Positions 20,271-29,851 of a DNA stretch of 64,000 nt are shown here, piece by piece (position 1 is the stretch's first letter; the number at the start of each line of letters is the position of its first letter). Made by a program: the position numbers and the translations under genes. Source of the DNA: Staphylococcus gallinarum (GTDB lineage: Bacteria > Bacillota > Bacilli > Staphylococcales > Staphylococcaceae); assembly GCF_000875895.1 (NCBI RefSeq), contig NZ_JXCF01000001.1, positions 62,001-126,000 of the forward strand. The letters run 5' to 3'. Below the pieces are notes generated by a model, which worked only from the letters and a program-made list of their open reading frames with translations, was not told where the DNA came from and ran no database searches.

Positions 20271-20313
20271 CCTTGTGGTCTATACGGCTCATCATACTAT
20301 ATGATAAGCAAGG
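20271..20313 (-). promoter_or_regulatory. S6:S18-type autoregulatory leader of rpsF
   Basis: On the minus strand an outer stem CCTTG/CAAGG encloses an 8-bp hairpin (CTTATCAT with ATGATGAG). A one-sided bulge starting with CCG lies on the 3' side. The 3' strand of the outer stem runs into the AGGAGG ribosome site. This matches the known S6:S18 mRNA motif, in which the protein complex binds a bulged CCG and represses rpsF translation. I made the match by eye. Confidence 0.65.
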
Positions 20314-20340
20314 AATAATTTTCATTACTCACAGTCAAGA

Positions 20341-20369
20341 ATTATAGCACACGGTATTACTTTTTACAA
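20341..20369 (-). promoter_or_regulatory. rpsF-ssb promoter
   Basis: On the minus strand TTGTAA (20364-20369) and an extended TGCTATAAT (-10 at 20341-20346) are separated by a 17-base spacer. It lies about 85 bases upstream of rpsF, so the S6:S18 leader falls wholly inside the transcript. Confidence 0.75.
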
Positions 20370-20401
20370 TGATAATCAGTACGTCAAATATATATTTCAA
20401 A

Positions 20402-20434
20402 TTTCGATGTTTCATATGAAACAATTTATCGAAA
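20402..20434. promoter_or_regulatory. nested palindrome upstream of the GH25 gene
   Basis: TGTTTCATATGAAACA (20408-20423) is a perfect 16-bp palindrome. Outer arms TTTCGAT (20402-20408) and ATCGAAA (20428-20434) extend the dyad. A second small palindrome, TGTTGCAACA, lies at 20470-20479. They look like binding sites for dimeric regulators of the muramidase gene. I cannot name the regulator. Confidence 0.5.
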
Positions 20435-20665
20435 ATCACATAAATCAACGTTCTAGAACCACAATATTATGTTGCAACACAATAATAACAATAACAAATT
20501 ATACAATTGGAATTTGTTTTTTATAAAGTTTTAATGTTTTTCGACATAAGGTTGCTAAATAAAACTAATTCTATTAGCATATCAACTACGCTACATAATT
20601 TGTTGTTTACCCCTATGCACTTAGATTATTTTTAGGTAATTTTAAGCACATTAAAGGAGAAGACT

Positions 20666-21457
20666 ATGGTTTCTACAATCAAAAAAGGTTTAATCACAAC
20701 CACTGTTATTTTGGCATCTACTTTAACTATCCATTCTACTAATGCTGCCGAAGCAAATACGAGTGAGCAAGGTACGATGGGATATGGTTATCAAAAATAT
20801 GTTTCGAAACATCCAGATGCACAATCCAAAGAGCAACAAACTAAACAAGTGCAACCTGAAGCTGCTACAAATGGTGAAAGAGTACTTGATATTTCAGAAT
20901 GGCAAGGTGATTTAACAGAGCAACAAGTCAAATCACTGAAAGAAAACTATGATTTCATAATCATTCGTGCCCAATACGGTTCTGAAAAAATCGATGCTTC
21001 TCTAAGCCATAATTCAGCTATATTAGATAAATACAATTTGGACTTCGGGGTCTATTCTTACAGCATGTATGAAAATCCTGACGACGCCCGTTATGAAGCC
21101 CAAACACTATACAATCGCGCACCAAAAGCTAAATTTTACATCAATGATTTTGAACAAAATTCTGTAACATCTGGCACAACGGATCAAAGTACTAATGCAT
21201 GGTATGACGAAATGAAGAGTCTTGCCGGAAACAAGAAAGTCTTATTTTATTCATATGAAAACTTTATGAAACAACATGCTACACAATCTGCTAATAATTA
21301 TGATGGCGTATGGATTGCCAATTATAATGAGGCACAGCCTACTTCACCACACGTACTGTGGCAATATACAGACGGTTATAATTCACAAGAACTTAACCAA
21401 AAAGTAGATGCGAATTATTTAGGTCCAAATGTTAGCAGCAACTGGTTTACATCTTAA
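20666..21457 (+). CDS. secreted GH25 lysozyme (N-acetylmuramidase)
   Basis: This 263-residue protein has a Sec signal peptide (MVSTIKKGLITTTVILASTLTIHSTNAAEA, cleavage near residue 28), a short low-complexity linker and a GH25 catalytic domain. DISEWQG near residue 75 supplies the first acidic residue, and NDFEQN near 160 supplies the D-x-E pair typical of the family. It should cut the muramic acid-glucosamine bond of peptidoglycan outside the cell. No separate wall-binding repeats are present. AAAGGAG precedes the ATG. It lies between rpsF and ychF and is transcribed against both. Confidence 0.9.
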   Translation: MVSTIKKGLITTTVILASTLTIHSTNAAEANTSEQGTMGYGYQKYVSKHPDAQSKEQQTKQVQPEAATNGERVLDISEWQGDLTEQQVKSLKENYDFIIIRAQYGSEKIDASLSHNSAILDKYNLDFGVYSYSMYENPDDARYEAQTLYNRAPKAKFYINDFEQNSVTSGTTDQSTNAWYDEMKSLAGNKKVLFYSYENFMKQHATQSANNYDGVWIANYNEAQPTSPHVLWQYTDGYNSQELNQKVDANYLGPNVSSNWFTS

Positions 21458-21506
21458 ATGAATATAGTATTTACAAATACACCTAGATTGTTAAAGCATT
21501 AAAATA

Positions 21507-21557
21507 AACGTCAATTTCTATCATTTTTACAATTAAGGTAGGAATTGACGTTTTCTT
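21507..21557 (+). terminator. terminator after GH25 gene
   Basis: The perfect arms AACGTCAATT and AATTGACGTT are extended by a weaker inner stem. TTTTCTTGTTTT follows on the plus strand. Confidence 0.85.
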
Positions 21558-21644
21558 GTTTTATGAAATTACAGTTTTACACTATGCTGAAAAGTTCATA
21601 TTAAGACAACCATGTACTTTCAAAAGCATAAGCTAAATTAAAGT

Positions 21645-21687
21645 AAAAAGGAATAATCCATATATTGATAATACTCTGGATTATTCC
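21645..21687 (-). terminator. ychF terminator
   Basis: The minus-strand arms GGAATAATCCA (from 21687) and TGGATTATTCC (to 21650) pair perfectly over 11 bp. A run of five T follows. It ends the mscS-DUF951-ychF transcript. Confidence 0.85.
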
Positions 21688-21751
21688 TGTTATTTTGAGT
21701 ATGGCCGCTATAACTCAAATTGATTTATATTTAAATATTCACTACGCTAGT

Positions 21752-22849
21752 TTAAACATTAAATCTAAAGTGCACGACGTCTCCGTCTTTCATGATATAT
21801 TCTTTACCTTCAAGGCGTTGCTTACCAGCTTCTTTAGCACCACTTTCTCCATTGTATTCAACGTAGTCATCGTAACCTGTAACTTCAGCACGAATAAATC
21901 CACGCTCAAAGTCAGTATGGATGATGCCTGCACATTGTGGTGCTGTCATACCTTTAATAAATGTCCATGCTCTAACTTCTTGCACACCTGCCGTAAAATA
22001 TGTCGCTAAACCTAGTAAATCATAAGTTGTGCGAATCAAGCGATCTAGACCCGGTTCTTCAATGCCTAAATCTTCTAAGAACATCTCTCTATCCTCATCG
22101 TCCAATGTTGCAATTTCTTCTTCAATTTTAGCACTGATAACGATAACTTCAGAATCTTCTTGTTGTGCATATTCACGAATTGTTTTCACTTTTTCATTAT
22201 CTTCATCACCAATTTCATCTTCTCCAACGTTGGCAATGTATAACATTTCTTTAGATGTTAACAATTGTGCATGTTTAACATATCTTTGATCTTCTTCTGT
22301 AAACTCTAAACTTCTAACTGGCTTACCATCTGCTAAAGCTTCTTTAATTCTTGATAAAATACGCACTTCATTTTCAGCATCTTTATCCTTTTGTCTTGCC
22401 ATCTTTTCAATTTTTGGCAAACGCTTCTCAACAGATTCTAAGTCTGCAAGAACTAATTCCATGTTAATAACTTCAATGTCATCAATTGGATTTACTTTAC
22501 CAGAAACATGCGTCACGTTGTCATCATCAAAAGCACGTACAACCTGACATATCGCATCAACTTCACGGATATGTGACAAGAATTTATTACCTAAACCTTC
22601 ACCCTTTGAAGCGCCCTTAACGATTCCAGCAATATCTGTAAATTCAAATGTTGTCGGGATGGTCTTCTTCGGTTGAACCATTTCTTCTAAGACATTAAGT
22701 CGACTATCTGGCACTTCTACGATTCCTACATTGGGATCGATTGTCGCGAAAGGATAATTCGCTGCAAGCGCACCTGCTTTTGTTATTGCGTTAAATAGCG
22801 TTGATTTACCTACGTTGGGTAGCCCAACAATACCTGCTGTTAAAGCCAT
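21752..22849 (-). CDS. ychF: redox-regulated ATPase YchF (Obg-like P-loop protein)
   Basis: This 365-residue protein is full length for the OLA1/YchF family. It has the P-loop GLPNVGKST at residues 9-17, a [20 protein letters not shown] switch, a central coiled-coil insertion ([20 protein letters not shown]) and a C-terminal TGS domain ending VVHFRFNV. YchF proteins bind ATP rather than GTP and associate with the ribosome. The start codon directly abuts the DUF951 stop, and its ribosome site AAGGAG lies inside that gene, so the two are translationally coupled. Confidence 0.97.
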   Translation of the reverse strand: MALTAGIVGLPNVGKSTLFNAITKAGALAANYPFATIDPNVGIVEVPDSRLNVLEEMVQPKKTIPTTFEFTDIAGIVKGASKGEGLGNKFLSHIREVDAICQVVRAFDDDNVTHVSGKVNPIDDIEVINMELVLADLESVEKRLPKIEKMARQKDKDAENEVRILSRIKEALADGKPVRSLEFTEEDQRYVKHAQLLTSKEMLYIANVGEDEIGDEDNEKVKTIREYAQQEDSEVIVISAKIEEEIATLDDEDREMFLEDLGIEEPGLDRLIRTTYDLLGLATYFTAGVQEVRAWTFIKGMTAPQCAGIIHTDFERGFIRAEVTGYDDYVEYNGESGAKEAGKQRLEGKEYIMKDGDVVHFRFNV

Positions 22850-23065
22850 TTATTCATTCTCCTTATTTTCAGTATCTTGATTGGATACTAGTATTTTCTT
22901 CATTTTTTTATTAAACGTTTGTCTAGGAATCAAAATACTTCGCTGACAATTTTCACATTTTATTCGGATGTCTGCACCAACACGAATAATCTTGAAACGA
23001 TTCGTCCCACATGCATGTTGCTTCTTCATCTCTACAATATCATTCAAACCGTAATCTGATGTCAT
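22850..23065 (-). CDS. DUF951 family zinc-ribbon-like protein
   Basis: This 71-residue protein has the DUF951 pattern: YGLNDIVEMKKQHACGTNRFKIIRVGADIRIKCENCQRSILIPR. Its Cys/His residues (HACG, CENC) could bind one metal ion. The last twenty residues are lysine- and asparagine-rich. The family commonly sits with ychF and an MscS channel in Firmicutes; its biochemical role is unknown to me. GGAGG precedes the ATG. Confidence 0.92.
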   Translation of the reverse strand: MTSDYGLNDIVEMKKQHACGTNRFKIIRVGADIRIKCENCQRSILIPRQTFNKKMKKILVSNQDTENKENE

Positions 23066-23086
23066 GATGTCACACCTCCGAACTTT

Positions 23087-23971
23087 CTATGCTTTATTTT
23101 GTTGATTCGAATCATATTGTACCATAACTGGTTGAGGCACTTTAATACCATTGTCTTTAAATAATTTATGAATTTCTTTTCTTAATATTCGCGCCCCGGA
23201 AAATCCTTCTCCCGGAACTGTTTCTGCAGAAATACTTAAGACAATTTCATCTCGAGTTATTGAGTTAATACCTACTACCTTAGGATTTGATACAAATAAA
23301 TAGTATTTAGATCTCATTGCTTCAAAATGCTTCGTCAATACTTCCTCGACTCTGTCGATATCTTCTTCAACAGAAACCGGAATTTCAACTATAGATTCTC
23401 CGTTTGTCACTGAGTAATTTGTTATTTCTCCCATACTACCATTTGGCAATGTAGTAAGCTCGCCACTAATTGTATTGATACGTGTAGATCTGAGACCTAT
23501 CGCTTTAACTGTGCCTTCTGCAACGGTAGTTCCTGCGCTATTAATTTTAACATAGTCCCCTACATCAAATTGATTTTCAAAAATAATAAAGAAACCTGTA
23601 ATAATATCTTTAACTACTGTTTGTGCACCAAAGCCCACTGCAAGACCAACTACACCAGCACTTGCAATAATGCCTTCAACACTAATCCCAAACTTACTTA
23701 AAATTGTCGTCAATACGATAAACCATACCACATAGGAAACCACATTTTGAATCAGTGAAATTAATGTATTGGAACGTTTTTTATTCGCTTTTTTACCTTT
23801 ATTTTGAATTTTAAAGAATTGCTCAATACCCTTATTAATAAAACGTAAGACAATCCATGCCACTACAACATACACAACAATCATAATTAAATTAGACAGT
23901 AAACTTTGGTACGTTTCTGGCTTAGTTAGAGGTTCTATTAATGAATACAGAATATTTTTGAGTTGAGTCAT
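23087..23971 (-). CDS. small-conductance mechanosensitive channel (MscS family)
   Basis: This 294-residue protein is similar to Bacillus YkuT. Three hydrophobic segments cover about residues 20-45, 65-90 and 95-120. The last contains the glycine/alanine-rich pore helix ASAGVVGLAVGFGAQTVVKD. The beta domain motif FENQFDVGDYVKI follows. It would open under membrane tension to release solutes during hypo-osmotic shock. It is the first gene of the run ending at ychF, and AAGGAGG precedes the ATG. TATAAT occurs on the minus strand at 24012-24017. Confidence 0.93.
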   Translation of the reverse strand: MTQLKNILYSLIEPLTKPETYQSLLSNLIMIVVYVVVAWIVLRFINKGIEQFFKIQNKGKKANKKRSNTLISLIQNVVSYVVWFIVLTTILSKFGISVEGIIASAGVVGLAVGFGAQTVVKDIITGFFIIFENQFDVGDYVKINSAGTTVAEGTVKAIGLRSTRINTISGELTTLPNGSMGEITNYSVTNGESIVEIPVSVEEDIDRVEEVLTKHFEAMRSKYYLFVSNPKVVGINSITRDEIVLSISAETVPGEGFSGARILRKEIHKLFKDNGIKVPQPVMVQYDSNQQNKA

Positions 23972-24135
23972 ACGTCCGTCCTCCTTATTACCTCACTATA
24001 TACTTTTAATTATTATACTGAATATTATTATAAAACAAATCCTACTTCGGATTTAATTTCAACTTTAATAGTCAGCATTTTTCAATATCTTCACTTATTA
24101 TATTAAAGCTAGACATAAGAAAAAGAACCATAATA

Positions 24136-24163
24136 AAAATTATGATTCTTTAACACCCAAGCA
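24136..24163 (+). repeat. 28-bp direct repeat, copy 1
   Basis: The core ATTCTTTAACACCCAA is flanked by AAAATTAT. It matches 24529-24556 at 26 of 28 bases. Both copies lie in the gene-poor stretch. Confidence 0.8.
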
Positions 24164-24528
24164 GTAATTTTACTACAAATCAAAGCGCTAAAACAAGTTA
24201 TTCATATTATGTTATTAAGATAAAGTACGGATTTTTGAATGACATCCATTATATAGCAATGATAAAAAATTATATACAATTAAAGTTAAATAGCATATAA
24301 ATAATAACGATTCGGCATTGAATTGGTACAACTAGGGAAATTTTACCAAAAGATATACAAATTATTATAATATTCTGATAAAGGAGGTGACACTTTACTT
24401 AAATAGCCGGTTCAAATTTCTCCCGAGCTAATTACTAAGTTTTCACATATTTCCTCGTATGATAACTTTTCAAAATACAGTAGTATTACCTTGTAAATTT
24501 CATCTTAAAGTTACTGTCACCATTAGAT

Positions 24529-24556
24529 AAAATTATAATTCTTTAACACCCAAACA
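24529..24556 (+). repeat. 28-bp direct repeat, copy 2
   Basis: The partner of 24136-24163, 393 bases away in the same orientation. The two differences are single A/G changes. Confidence 0.8.
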
Positions 24557-24771
24557 TTATTTATATGATGATAAAATTAATTAAACTAAAAAATCTTCCA
24601 AATTTCTAAAAGTATATCGCACTTACTGACCCTTACATCGGTAAGTGCATTTCTTATGCGTCCTTCCACCATGCAAGCATAATTCCAATCGTTAAATCGC
24701 CACAGTTCCAAATCTAAATGCTCTTAACGACTTTTATATAATGCGCAATGAACACACTCAATGAAATAATT

Positions 24772-24811
24772 AAAAAGACCAACCGAAGTGTTACCTCAGA
24801 TTGACCTTTTT
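24772..24811 (-). terminator. terminator after DUF2294 gene
   Basis: On the minus strand AAAAAGGTCAATCTGA pairs, with G-T wobbles and one bulge, with TCGGTTGGTCTTTTT. It lies about 50 bases after the DUF2294 stop. Confidence 0.8.
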
Positions 24812-24858
24812 AATCTGTTCTATATTATCTACAAAACAGCTACAACAACCTTAAATAG

Positions 24859-25236
24859 TTATTTATGTTGTTCAATTAACTGCTTTTCCAAATCATTATA
24901 CAATTTAAATATCATAACGCGTTCGCCGGTACGGGAACTTAAATCTGTGTGAAATCCTTTTACTGATTCACCAGTTATAGACAACACAATTTCATTTAAA
25001 GCGTCTATGCCGGACTCTACTAATTTAGAGCGCGTCTTCTTAATCGTTAGCAAGCCTTCATTGGTCTCACACACTTTGTATTCCGCTTGGGTAAGTACGC
25101 CTTGTAAACTCACGATAATCATATCTCGCAAAATATCTGTCTTTACTGAAAGTGAGCCACGTCCAAGAAAATCCTTCTCCCATTGTGTGATGGCTTTACT
25201 AATTTCAGACTCGTATGTGCCCTTCTTCGTCTTCAT
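24859..25236 (-). CDS. DUF2294 family protein
   Basis: This 125-residue soluble protein has the family features: an N-terminal TYESEISKAITQWEKDFLGRG segment, a central DMIIVSLQGVLTQAEYKV strand region and a C-terminal DLSSRTGERVMIFKL motif. Related proteins are often found beside DabA/DabB-type bicarbonate transporters, and here the gene follows dabA after 200 bases. Direct participation in inorganic carbon uptake is inferred only from position. GGAGATGTATAGGTA precedes the ATG. Confidence 0.85.
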   Translation of the reverse strand: MKTKKGTYESEISKAITQWEKDFLGRGSLSVKTDILRDMIIVSLQGVLTQAEYKVCETNEGLLTIKKTRSKLVESGIDALNEIVLSITGESVKGFHTDLSSRTGERVMIFKLYNDLEKQLIEQHK

Positions 25237-25436
25237 TACCTATACATCTCCTGTAGAACAAGTTTAAGAGGTTAAACTAGAATCGAACTTACCAAAATAA
25301 CAGTATCATTTTTGATCTATTTTTTCTATAATAGCATAATTTACATTCAAAAATCATATCTATATTGTCACGGGAAAGTAGTCGACCTTACATGTTAATC
25401 TGTTGCCTATTATATCTATTACTTATTTCATTATAT

Positions 25437-28052
25437 TTAATTAGACCATTCTTTCCAGTCACCAAAGTGATCAATACTAGCTAATCTTACCCAACCATTA
25501 TTTACTTTTTGACGGAAATCAGGTAACGCATCTAGAAGGTTCATAATCACGTGTTGTGGTGCTTGAACGACGATTAACAACCGAATAGGAGAATGATACA
25601 TCTTATTATCAGCTGACATTACTGATTGCCAAGGCAAACCTGTAAGCAAATCACTCGCGTTACCTTGCATTACACCGATTCCAGCAGTAACTGTTTGAGT
25701 GATTTTATTTCCACTACCATAATAATGTGGCGCTACAGTGGAAGCATAATACTGTAAATTTATCCATTGAGCGACCGTTGCAGGTCCCGAAATGATATTT
25801 GCAAGTATACTACCGTCCTCATCATCTTTCCAATTATAATTATGCAGAAATGCACGACCCTCTAAGTTTATATCCTTAGTTAAACTTCTCTCACCAATAA
25901 TAAATGACGCATTTTTAGCTAGACCCCATTCTGGTCTAATTTCACTCCAGTCATTTGCTAATCGGTGTACTTCTTTAATTGGATCCTTTTTAGTTATGTG
26001 ATTGTTTGGCAACTGTGACAAACGTTGTTGGTTAGCACGACGACTAATCTCAGGCATACTAGCTGTTAATGCTTCATATGCATCTTGAGCCGCTTCTGGT
26101 AATTCCGGAAGATATACCCATGCTAACTCATCAACAGATGTATGGTGTTCCGCTGAGGCAAACACTGTTGTCGAAGGAATAACTATGTCTGCATTAGCTA
26201 ATCCAGCTCGTACTTCTGGCAAATTGCATAACTGTGCTAACACCTTGGCATTAAATCCACTGGCAGCTCCACCACAAGCACCACAATCTAACGAAGCTGC
26301 ATACGGATTGTTTGCACTGTGACTACCATGACCACAGAATACGACCAATGGCGCAAAGCGCTTCGTTAAATTCATCAATGTTAATGCTTGCTTAGCATAT
26401 GCAATCTTTTCTTCATCTGTAAAACCAATTGGCAAGTGATCTTCATGCTCATGTTGATAATCTAAGGTTAATGTTGTATCTTGAGGTTTTTGCAACCATC
26501 TTCCGTAAAACTTTCTAATCAAATTTCCAGTTCGTCGTGGAATAAAACTACGCGTAATTGTTTGTAATGTAAGCCATGGACCACTTAATTCCGGCAGCAA
26601 TAAACTTGGCAATGCGTTTTGTTTCATTTTCTTAAAAGTATAAGTCACAGACTGAAGGACATGCTTACGTTGTTGAAAAGCAGTAGGCTCACGTTCAGCT
26701 GTATATTCTTTAATCTTATGTTGTGGTTGATTCATAACAGGCAATGATGGGTGGCTATGCTTTTTGCCTAATTCACTTTTAGCAATCGGCAAGCCAAAGA
26801 ATCCTGCAATCCCAATCGTTTCAAAGTGACCTGCCTTTTCAATCTGACGACGAAATGGTTCAGAACGCACATCTATACAGAAGGCCAACTGTGCTGTTGG
26901 TGTTATTGTTTCATCTTGTACTTTCGTAGCGGTCTGCTCTAAATGATCTTTCATCTGTTGCTGATACGTCTCTTCCCACGCTTCTAACCAAATCTTCCTA
27001 CTCACTTGATGGTTAAAATGTAAGGCAAAATGAACATGTGCTAATTGACTTTCTGAAGTTAACTGACTCCATGCTTCAACACTATACCCTCCCCATTCTA
27101 ACCATTGTAAAATAGCTTCCGTCCACTGTGATATATCAACACGTGGTTCAGCTTTAATAGGTAAATAAGGGTCTACTAAACACCATTCTAGCGCTAATCG
27201 AATAGCTAGATACGTACGTATTAAATGATCTTCGTGTTCGTCATTTTCTTCTTGCCAAAGCATCATACCTGCCCAACCAGGCAAGGCTAATAAGTGTTGT
27301 TCCAGATAAGATTGGATCTCTCCCTCATCAATACCTAAACGCTGAAGTGCAGTATTTAAGAGTAGTTCCGAATCATTCGGCAATGTTTTAATACGTTGTC
27401 GCTCTTGCTTAGTCAATGCCGGATCATGTTGAACCAATCGATACCATGATGCAAAGAAACCGCGTTCTCTGTCAGGCATTGTCCAGCCAGCTTGTGCATC
27501 ATCAACATACAACTTACACCATTTCATAACATGATAATCAACATAGTCACTTATTTTTGTGCCTTGGTCATCTGTTACTGCGGCACTGATTAAGTGAGCA
27601 TGTTTTGATTTATGACCACTTGTTGACCGCGCTAATGATGTTGCAAATTGCTTTGCTTGTGCATATTGTGCTTTGTCATTAGTCTTCTGCAAGGATTTCA
27701 ACGTCATCACTTGCTTTACAAAGTGGGCTAAAGTTTCAGATGCACATGGAGCTGTAGTTTGTTGTAACCATTGTTCTAAGCCTTCATCTACTTTATCTTG
27801 AGCAATTTCACCGTTGTCCTTTGCCTCTAATATCGTTGAAACTGCTGGATACATATCGACTTCTCGCACTTCCCTTAACCATTGCGCCACATCATCGAAA
27901 TTTTTATCTTCTAGGTTGGCCCAAGGACTACGGGCAGCAAACACTGAAATGGGTGACAAAGGTACAATGACTTTTTGCGCGTTTGTTATGAGTTGATTTA
28001 AGTCGTTATTGTCTATATTATGATACATCGTTGTTTTATCCATTTTCCCCAT
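25437..28052 (-). CDS. dabA: DabA/MpsB-type bicarbonate transporter subunit (DUF2309)
   Basis: This 871-residue protein belongs to the DUF2309 family, whose members resemble a beta-carbonic anhydrase in the active site. CIDVRSE near residue 391 gives the zinc cysteine and aspartate; CGHGS near 572 and CGACGG near 589 give the histidine and second cysteine. With DabB it takes up CO2 or bicarbonate, driven by a cation gradient; the S. aureus pair is called MpsB/MpsA. The ATG has AAGGAGG 8 bases upstream, and the gene overlaps dabB by 17 bases, so they are coupled. Confidence 0.95.
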   Translation of the reverse strand: MGKMDKTTMYHNIDNNDLNQLITNAQKVIVPLSPISVFAARSPWANLEDKNFDDVAQWLREVREVDMYPAVSTILEAKDNGEIAQDKVDEGLEQWLQQTTAPCASETLAHFVKQVMTLKSLQKTNDKAQYAQAKQFATSLARSTSGHKSKHAHLISAAVTDDQGTKISDYVDYHVMKWCKLYVDDAQAGWTMPDRERGFFASWYRLVQHDPALTKQERQRIKTLPNDSELLLNTALQRLGIDEGEIQSYLEQHLLALPGWAGMMLWQEENDEHEDHLIRTYLAIRLALEWCLVDPYLPIKAEPRVDISQWTEAILQWLEWGGYSVEAWSQLTSESQLAHVHFALHFNHQVSRKIWLEAWEETYQQQMKDHLEQTATKVQDETITPTAQLAFCIDVRSEPFRRQIEKAGHFETIGIAGFFGLPIAKSELGKKHSHPSLPVMNQPQHKIKEYTAEREPTAFQQRKHVLQSVTYTFKKMKQNALPSLLLPELSGPWLTLQTITRSFIPRRTGNLIRKFYGRWLQKPQDTTLTLDYQHEHEDHLPIGFTDEEKIAYAKQALTLMNLTKRFAPLVVFCGHGSHSANNPYAASLDCGACGGAASGFNAKVLAQLCNLPEVRAGLANADIVIPSTTVFASAEHHTSVDELAWVYLPELPEAAQDAYEALTASMPEISRRANQQRLSQLPNNHITKKDPIKEVHRLANDWSEIRPEWGLAKNASFIIGERSLTKDINLEGRAFLHNYNWKDDEDGSILANIISGPATVAQWINLQYYASTVAPHYYGSGNKITQTVTAGIGVMQGNASDLLTGLPWQSVMSADNKMYHSPIRLLIVVQAPQHVIMNLLDALPDFRQKVNNGWVRLASIDHFGDWKEWSN

Positions 28053-29583
28053 TTGAGTGTCCTCCTTTCGATAAATACTGTTTCAAATAATTCGGATGAC
28101 GTTCAACCGTAGTTATTTTAGCGTCTCCAATTCTCACTAGCCACATATACAGCATTGCAAAGGCAGTAGAATTACGGTGACGAGCCACCCAAGTACTCAT
28201 CGCACTACCAAATAATAAGATTAGCGCTACAATAACAACAATAAACATTGGTGGTTGCGAACTTTGGAAGGCAATTGTATGTAATGCTTCATTTAAGTAA
28301 TGATGTACTAAATAATAAACAATACCAACAGTAAGTAAGATTAATAGGCCCATTATACGTCCGAATTTACCTTCACCAAATGCAACTAACTGTGCCCACG
28401 AAACAGATAACGACCATGCTAAAATTAGACCACTCACTAATCTATAACCTTGCCCAGGCTCACTCAACCAAAAACTCAATCCAATTAACAACGCCAGCAA
28501 ACGCCCTACTAGAATCCACAAGTAAGACATACGTTCATTCGCTCGACTTGGAACATTAAAATGTCTGACTGCTGAGCCAGATCTCAAGAACAATGTTGCT
28601 TTAAACAAACCATGAAGCATTAAATGTATAATCGCTGGAATATATGCACCAAGTGCACATTGAATCAACATAAAGCCCATCTGACCAATTGTCGAACCAA
28701 CTAATAATCGTTTGTAATCAACATGTACTAAACTAATACCGGCACCAATCAATACAGATGCACTCGCAAAGCATAACAATACGACAGTTGCTAAATCACC
28801 GTTAAATAGTGGAGAAAAGCGCGTTAACATAATACCACCCGCATTCACTATTCCAGCATGCATAATTGCTGAAACAGGTGTAGGTGCCGCCACAGATTCA
28901 ATTAACCATCTTTGGAAAGGCCATTGAGCAGCAGGAATGATGACCGCAATAACGATTAAAATATTAATAATAAATCTTTGCCACACTGCGATTTGACTCA
29001 CATGCTCTTGCGTAAAGATATTAATATAATGCCATTCACCAGTTAAAGTACCCATCCACAATACTGCTATTGCTAATGCAATCCAGCTCACTAAAAATAA
29101 TTTGCCAGATACTTTAGCCGCCTCACGTGTAACACCCCATGCTTTCGTCAAACTTATTAATAACGTTAAACATATCAGTGTAAGTCCCCAACAAACAACC
29201 ATAATACGTAAGTCTGCCGTCAACCAGGCACTCGCAGCAAAACTAGTCATTAATGTAAATAGAGTAAAATACTTTCTATAATTCAAATCTCCTGAGAAAT
29301 AACGAATACAATAACGTTGTATTATCAATCCAATACCTAATACAAAGAAGGTCATCAACCATGCCAAGACATCTGTGTACCAAACACCTAGTTCAATATT
29401 CTTCTCAGCACCTAACAACCCTACAAATGCAACAATAACGGGTAGTGCGACGAGCCAAATATGGATACGCACATAGGCTAGCGGCAATTTATTCGATAAA
29501 AAGAACAAGCCACTTACTATAGCAACAGCTAAAGCTACAAAAAATACAATAAAATATACAGAAACATCTATCGATGCCAGCAT
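28036..29583 (-). CDS. dabB: DabB/MpsA-type membrane subunit (NADH dehydrogenase subunit 5-like)
   Basis: This 515-residue polytopic membrane protein of the Mrp/NuoL antiporter family has about 13 hydrophobic segments. The central HAGIVNAGGIMLTRFSPLF and GSTIGQMGFMLIQCALGAY stretches carry the family's conserved histidine and helix breaks. It is shorter than NuoL and lacks its long lateral helix. As the partner of DabA it should couple ion movement to inorganic carbon uptake. GGAGG lies just before the ATG. A long, structured leader precedes it. Confidence 0.94.
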   Translation of the reverse strand: MLASIDVSVYFIVFFVALAVAIVSGLFFLSNKLPLAYVRIHIWLVALPVIVAFVGLLGAEKNIELGVWYTDVLAWLMTFFVLGIGLIIQRYCIRYFSGDLNYRKYFTLFTLMTSFAASAWLTADLRIMVVCWGLTLICLTLLISLTKAWGVTREAAKVSGKLFLVSWIALAIAVLWMGTLTGEWHYINIFTQEHVSQIAVWQRFIINILIVIAVIIPAAQWPFQRWLIESVAAPTPVSAIMHAGIVNAGGIMLTRFSPLFNGDLATVVLLCFASASVLIGAGISLVHVDYKRLLVGSTIGQMGFMLIQCALGAYIPAIIHLMLHGLFKATLFLRSGSAVRHFNVPSRANERMSYLWILVGRLLALLIGLSFWLSEPGQGYRLVSGLILAWSLSVSWAQLVAFGEGKFGRIMGLLILLTVGIVYYLVHHYLNEALHTIAFQSSQPPMFIVVIVALILLFGSAMSTWVARHRNSTAFAMLYMWLVRIGDAKITTVERHPNYLKQYLSKGGHSNGENG

Positions 29584-29647
29584 GGCGATTCCTCCTTTAC
29601 ATTTTTTTAACTTGCTATATACGCTTGTTTCAAAAATATTTAAGTAT

Positions 29648-29704
29648 AAATAAAAGCCGACAATATATAATAAATCATCATTGATTCATTAACATTGTCG
29701 GCTT
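29648..29704 (-). terminator. terminator hairpin inside the dabBA leader
   Basis: The perfect 11-bp arms AAGCCGACAAT and ATTGTCGGCTT, followed on the minus strand by TTTATTTA, lie 65-120 bases upstream of dabB and in its direction. Either it ends a short RNA or it attenuates dabBA. Confidence 0.7.
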
Positions 29705-29714
29705 CAATACGACT

Positions 29715-29738
29715 CATTACATGTGGATAAATGTAATG
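29715..29738 (-). other. hairpin ahead of leader terminator
   Basis: CATTACAT and ATGTAATG pair perfectly around an 8-base loop, immediately 5' of the terminator on the minus strand. With it, this forms a two-hairpin leader. Confidence 0.6.
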
Positions 29739-29851
29739 CTTCGCTTTGCTACCTCATATATAGTTAAAGTTTATAATTTAAAAGTTCATTAATAAGTCGC
29801 ACAATCTCTGCCTAAACTAGCTTATTGTTCACCTTTTCACCAAACCAATTT

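Larger units (their letters stand above)
23972..24858. other. 887-bp gene-poor region
   Basis: No open reading frame here looks real. It holds a 28-bp direct repeat, a strong isolated AAAGGAGGTGACA ribosome-site-like sequence near 24380 followed by a stop codon within a few codons, an 8-bp hairpin at 24619-24648 (GCACTTAC with GTAAGTGC), and the DUF2294 terminator. It may be the remains of a lost gene or small-RNA unit. Confidence 0.6.

Noticed and set aside
24380..24660. Type I toxin-antitoxin locus
   Set aside because: A toxin-like ribosome site and a hairpin are present, but the frame after the site stops within a few codons and no membrane peptide is encoded.
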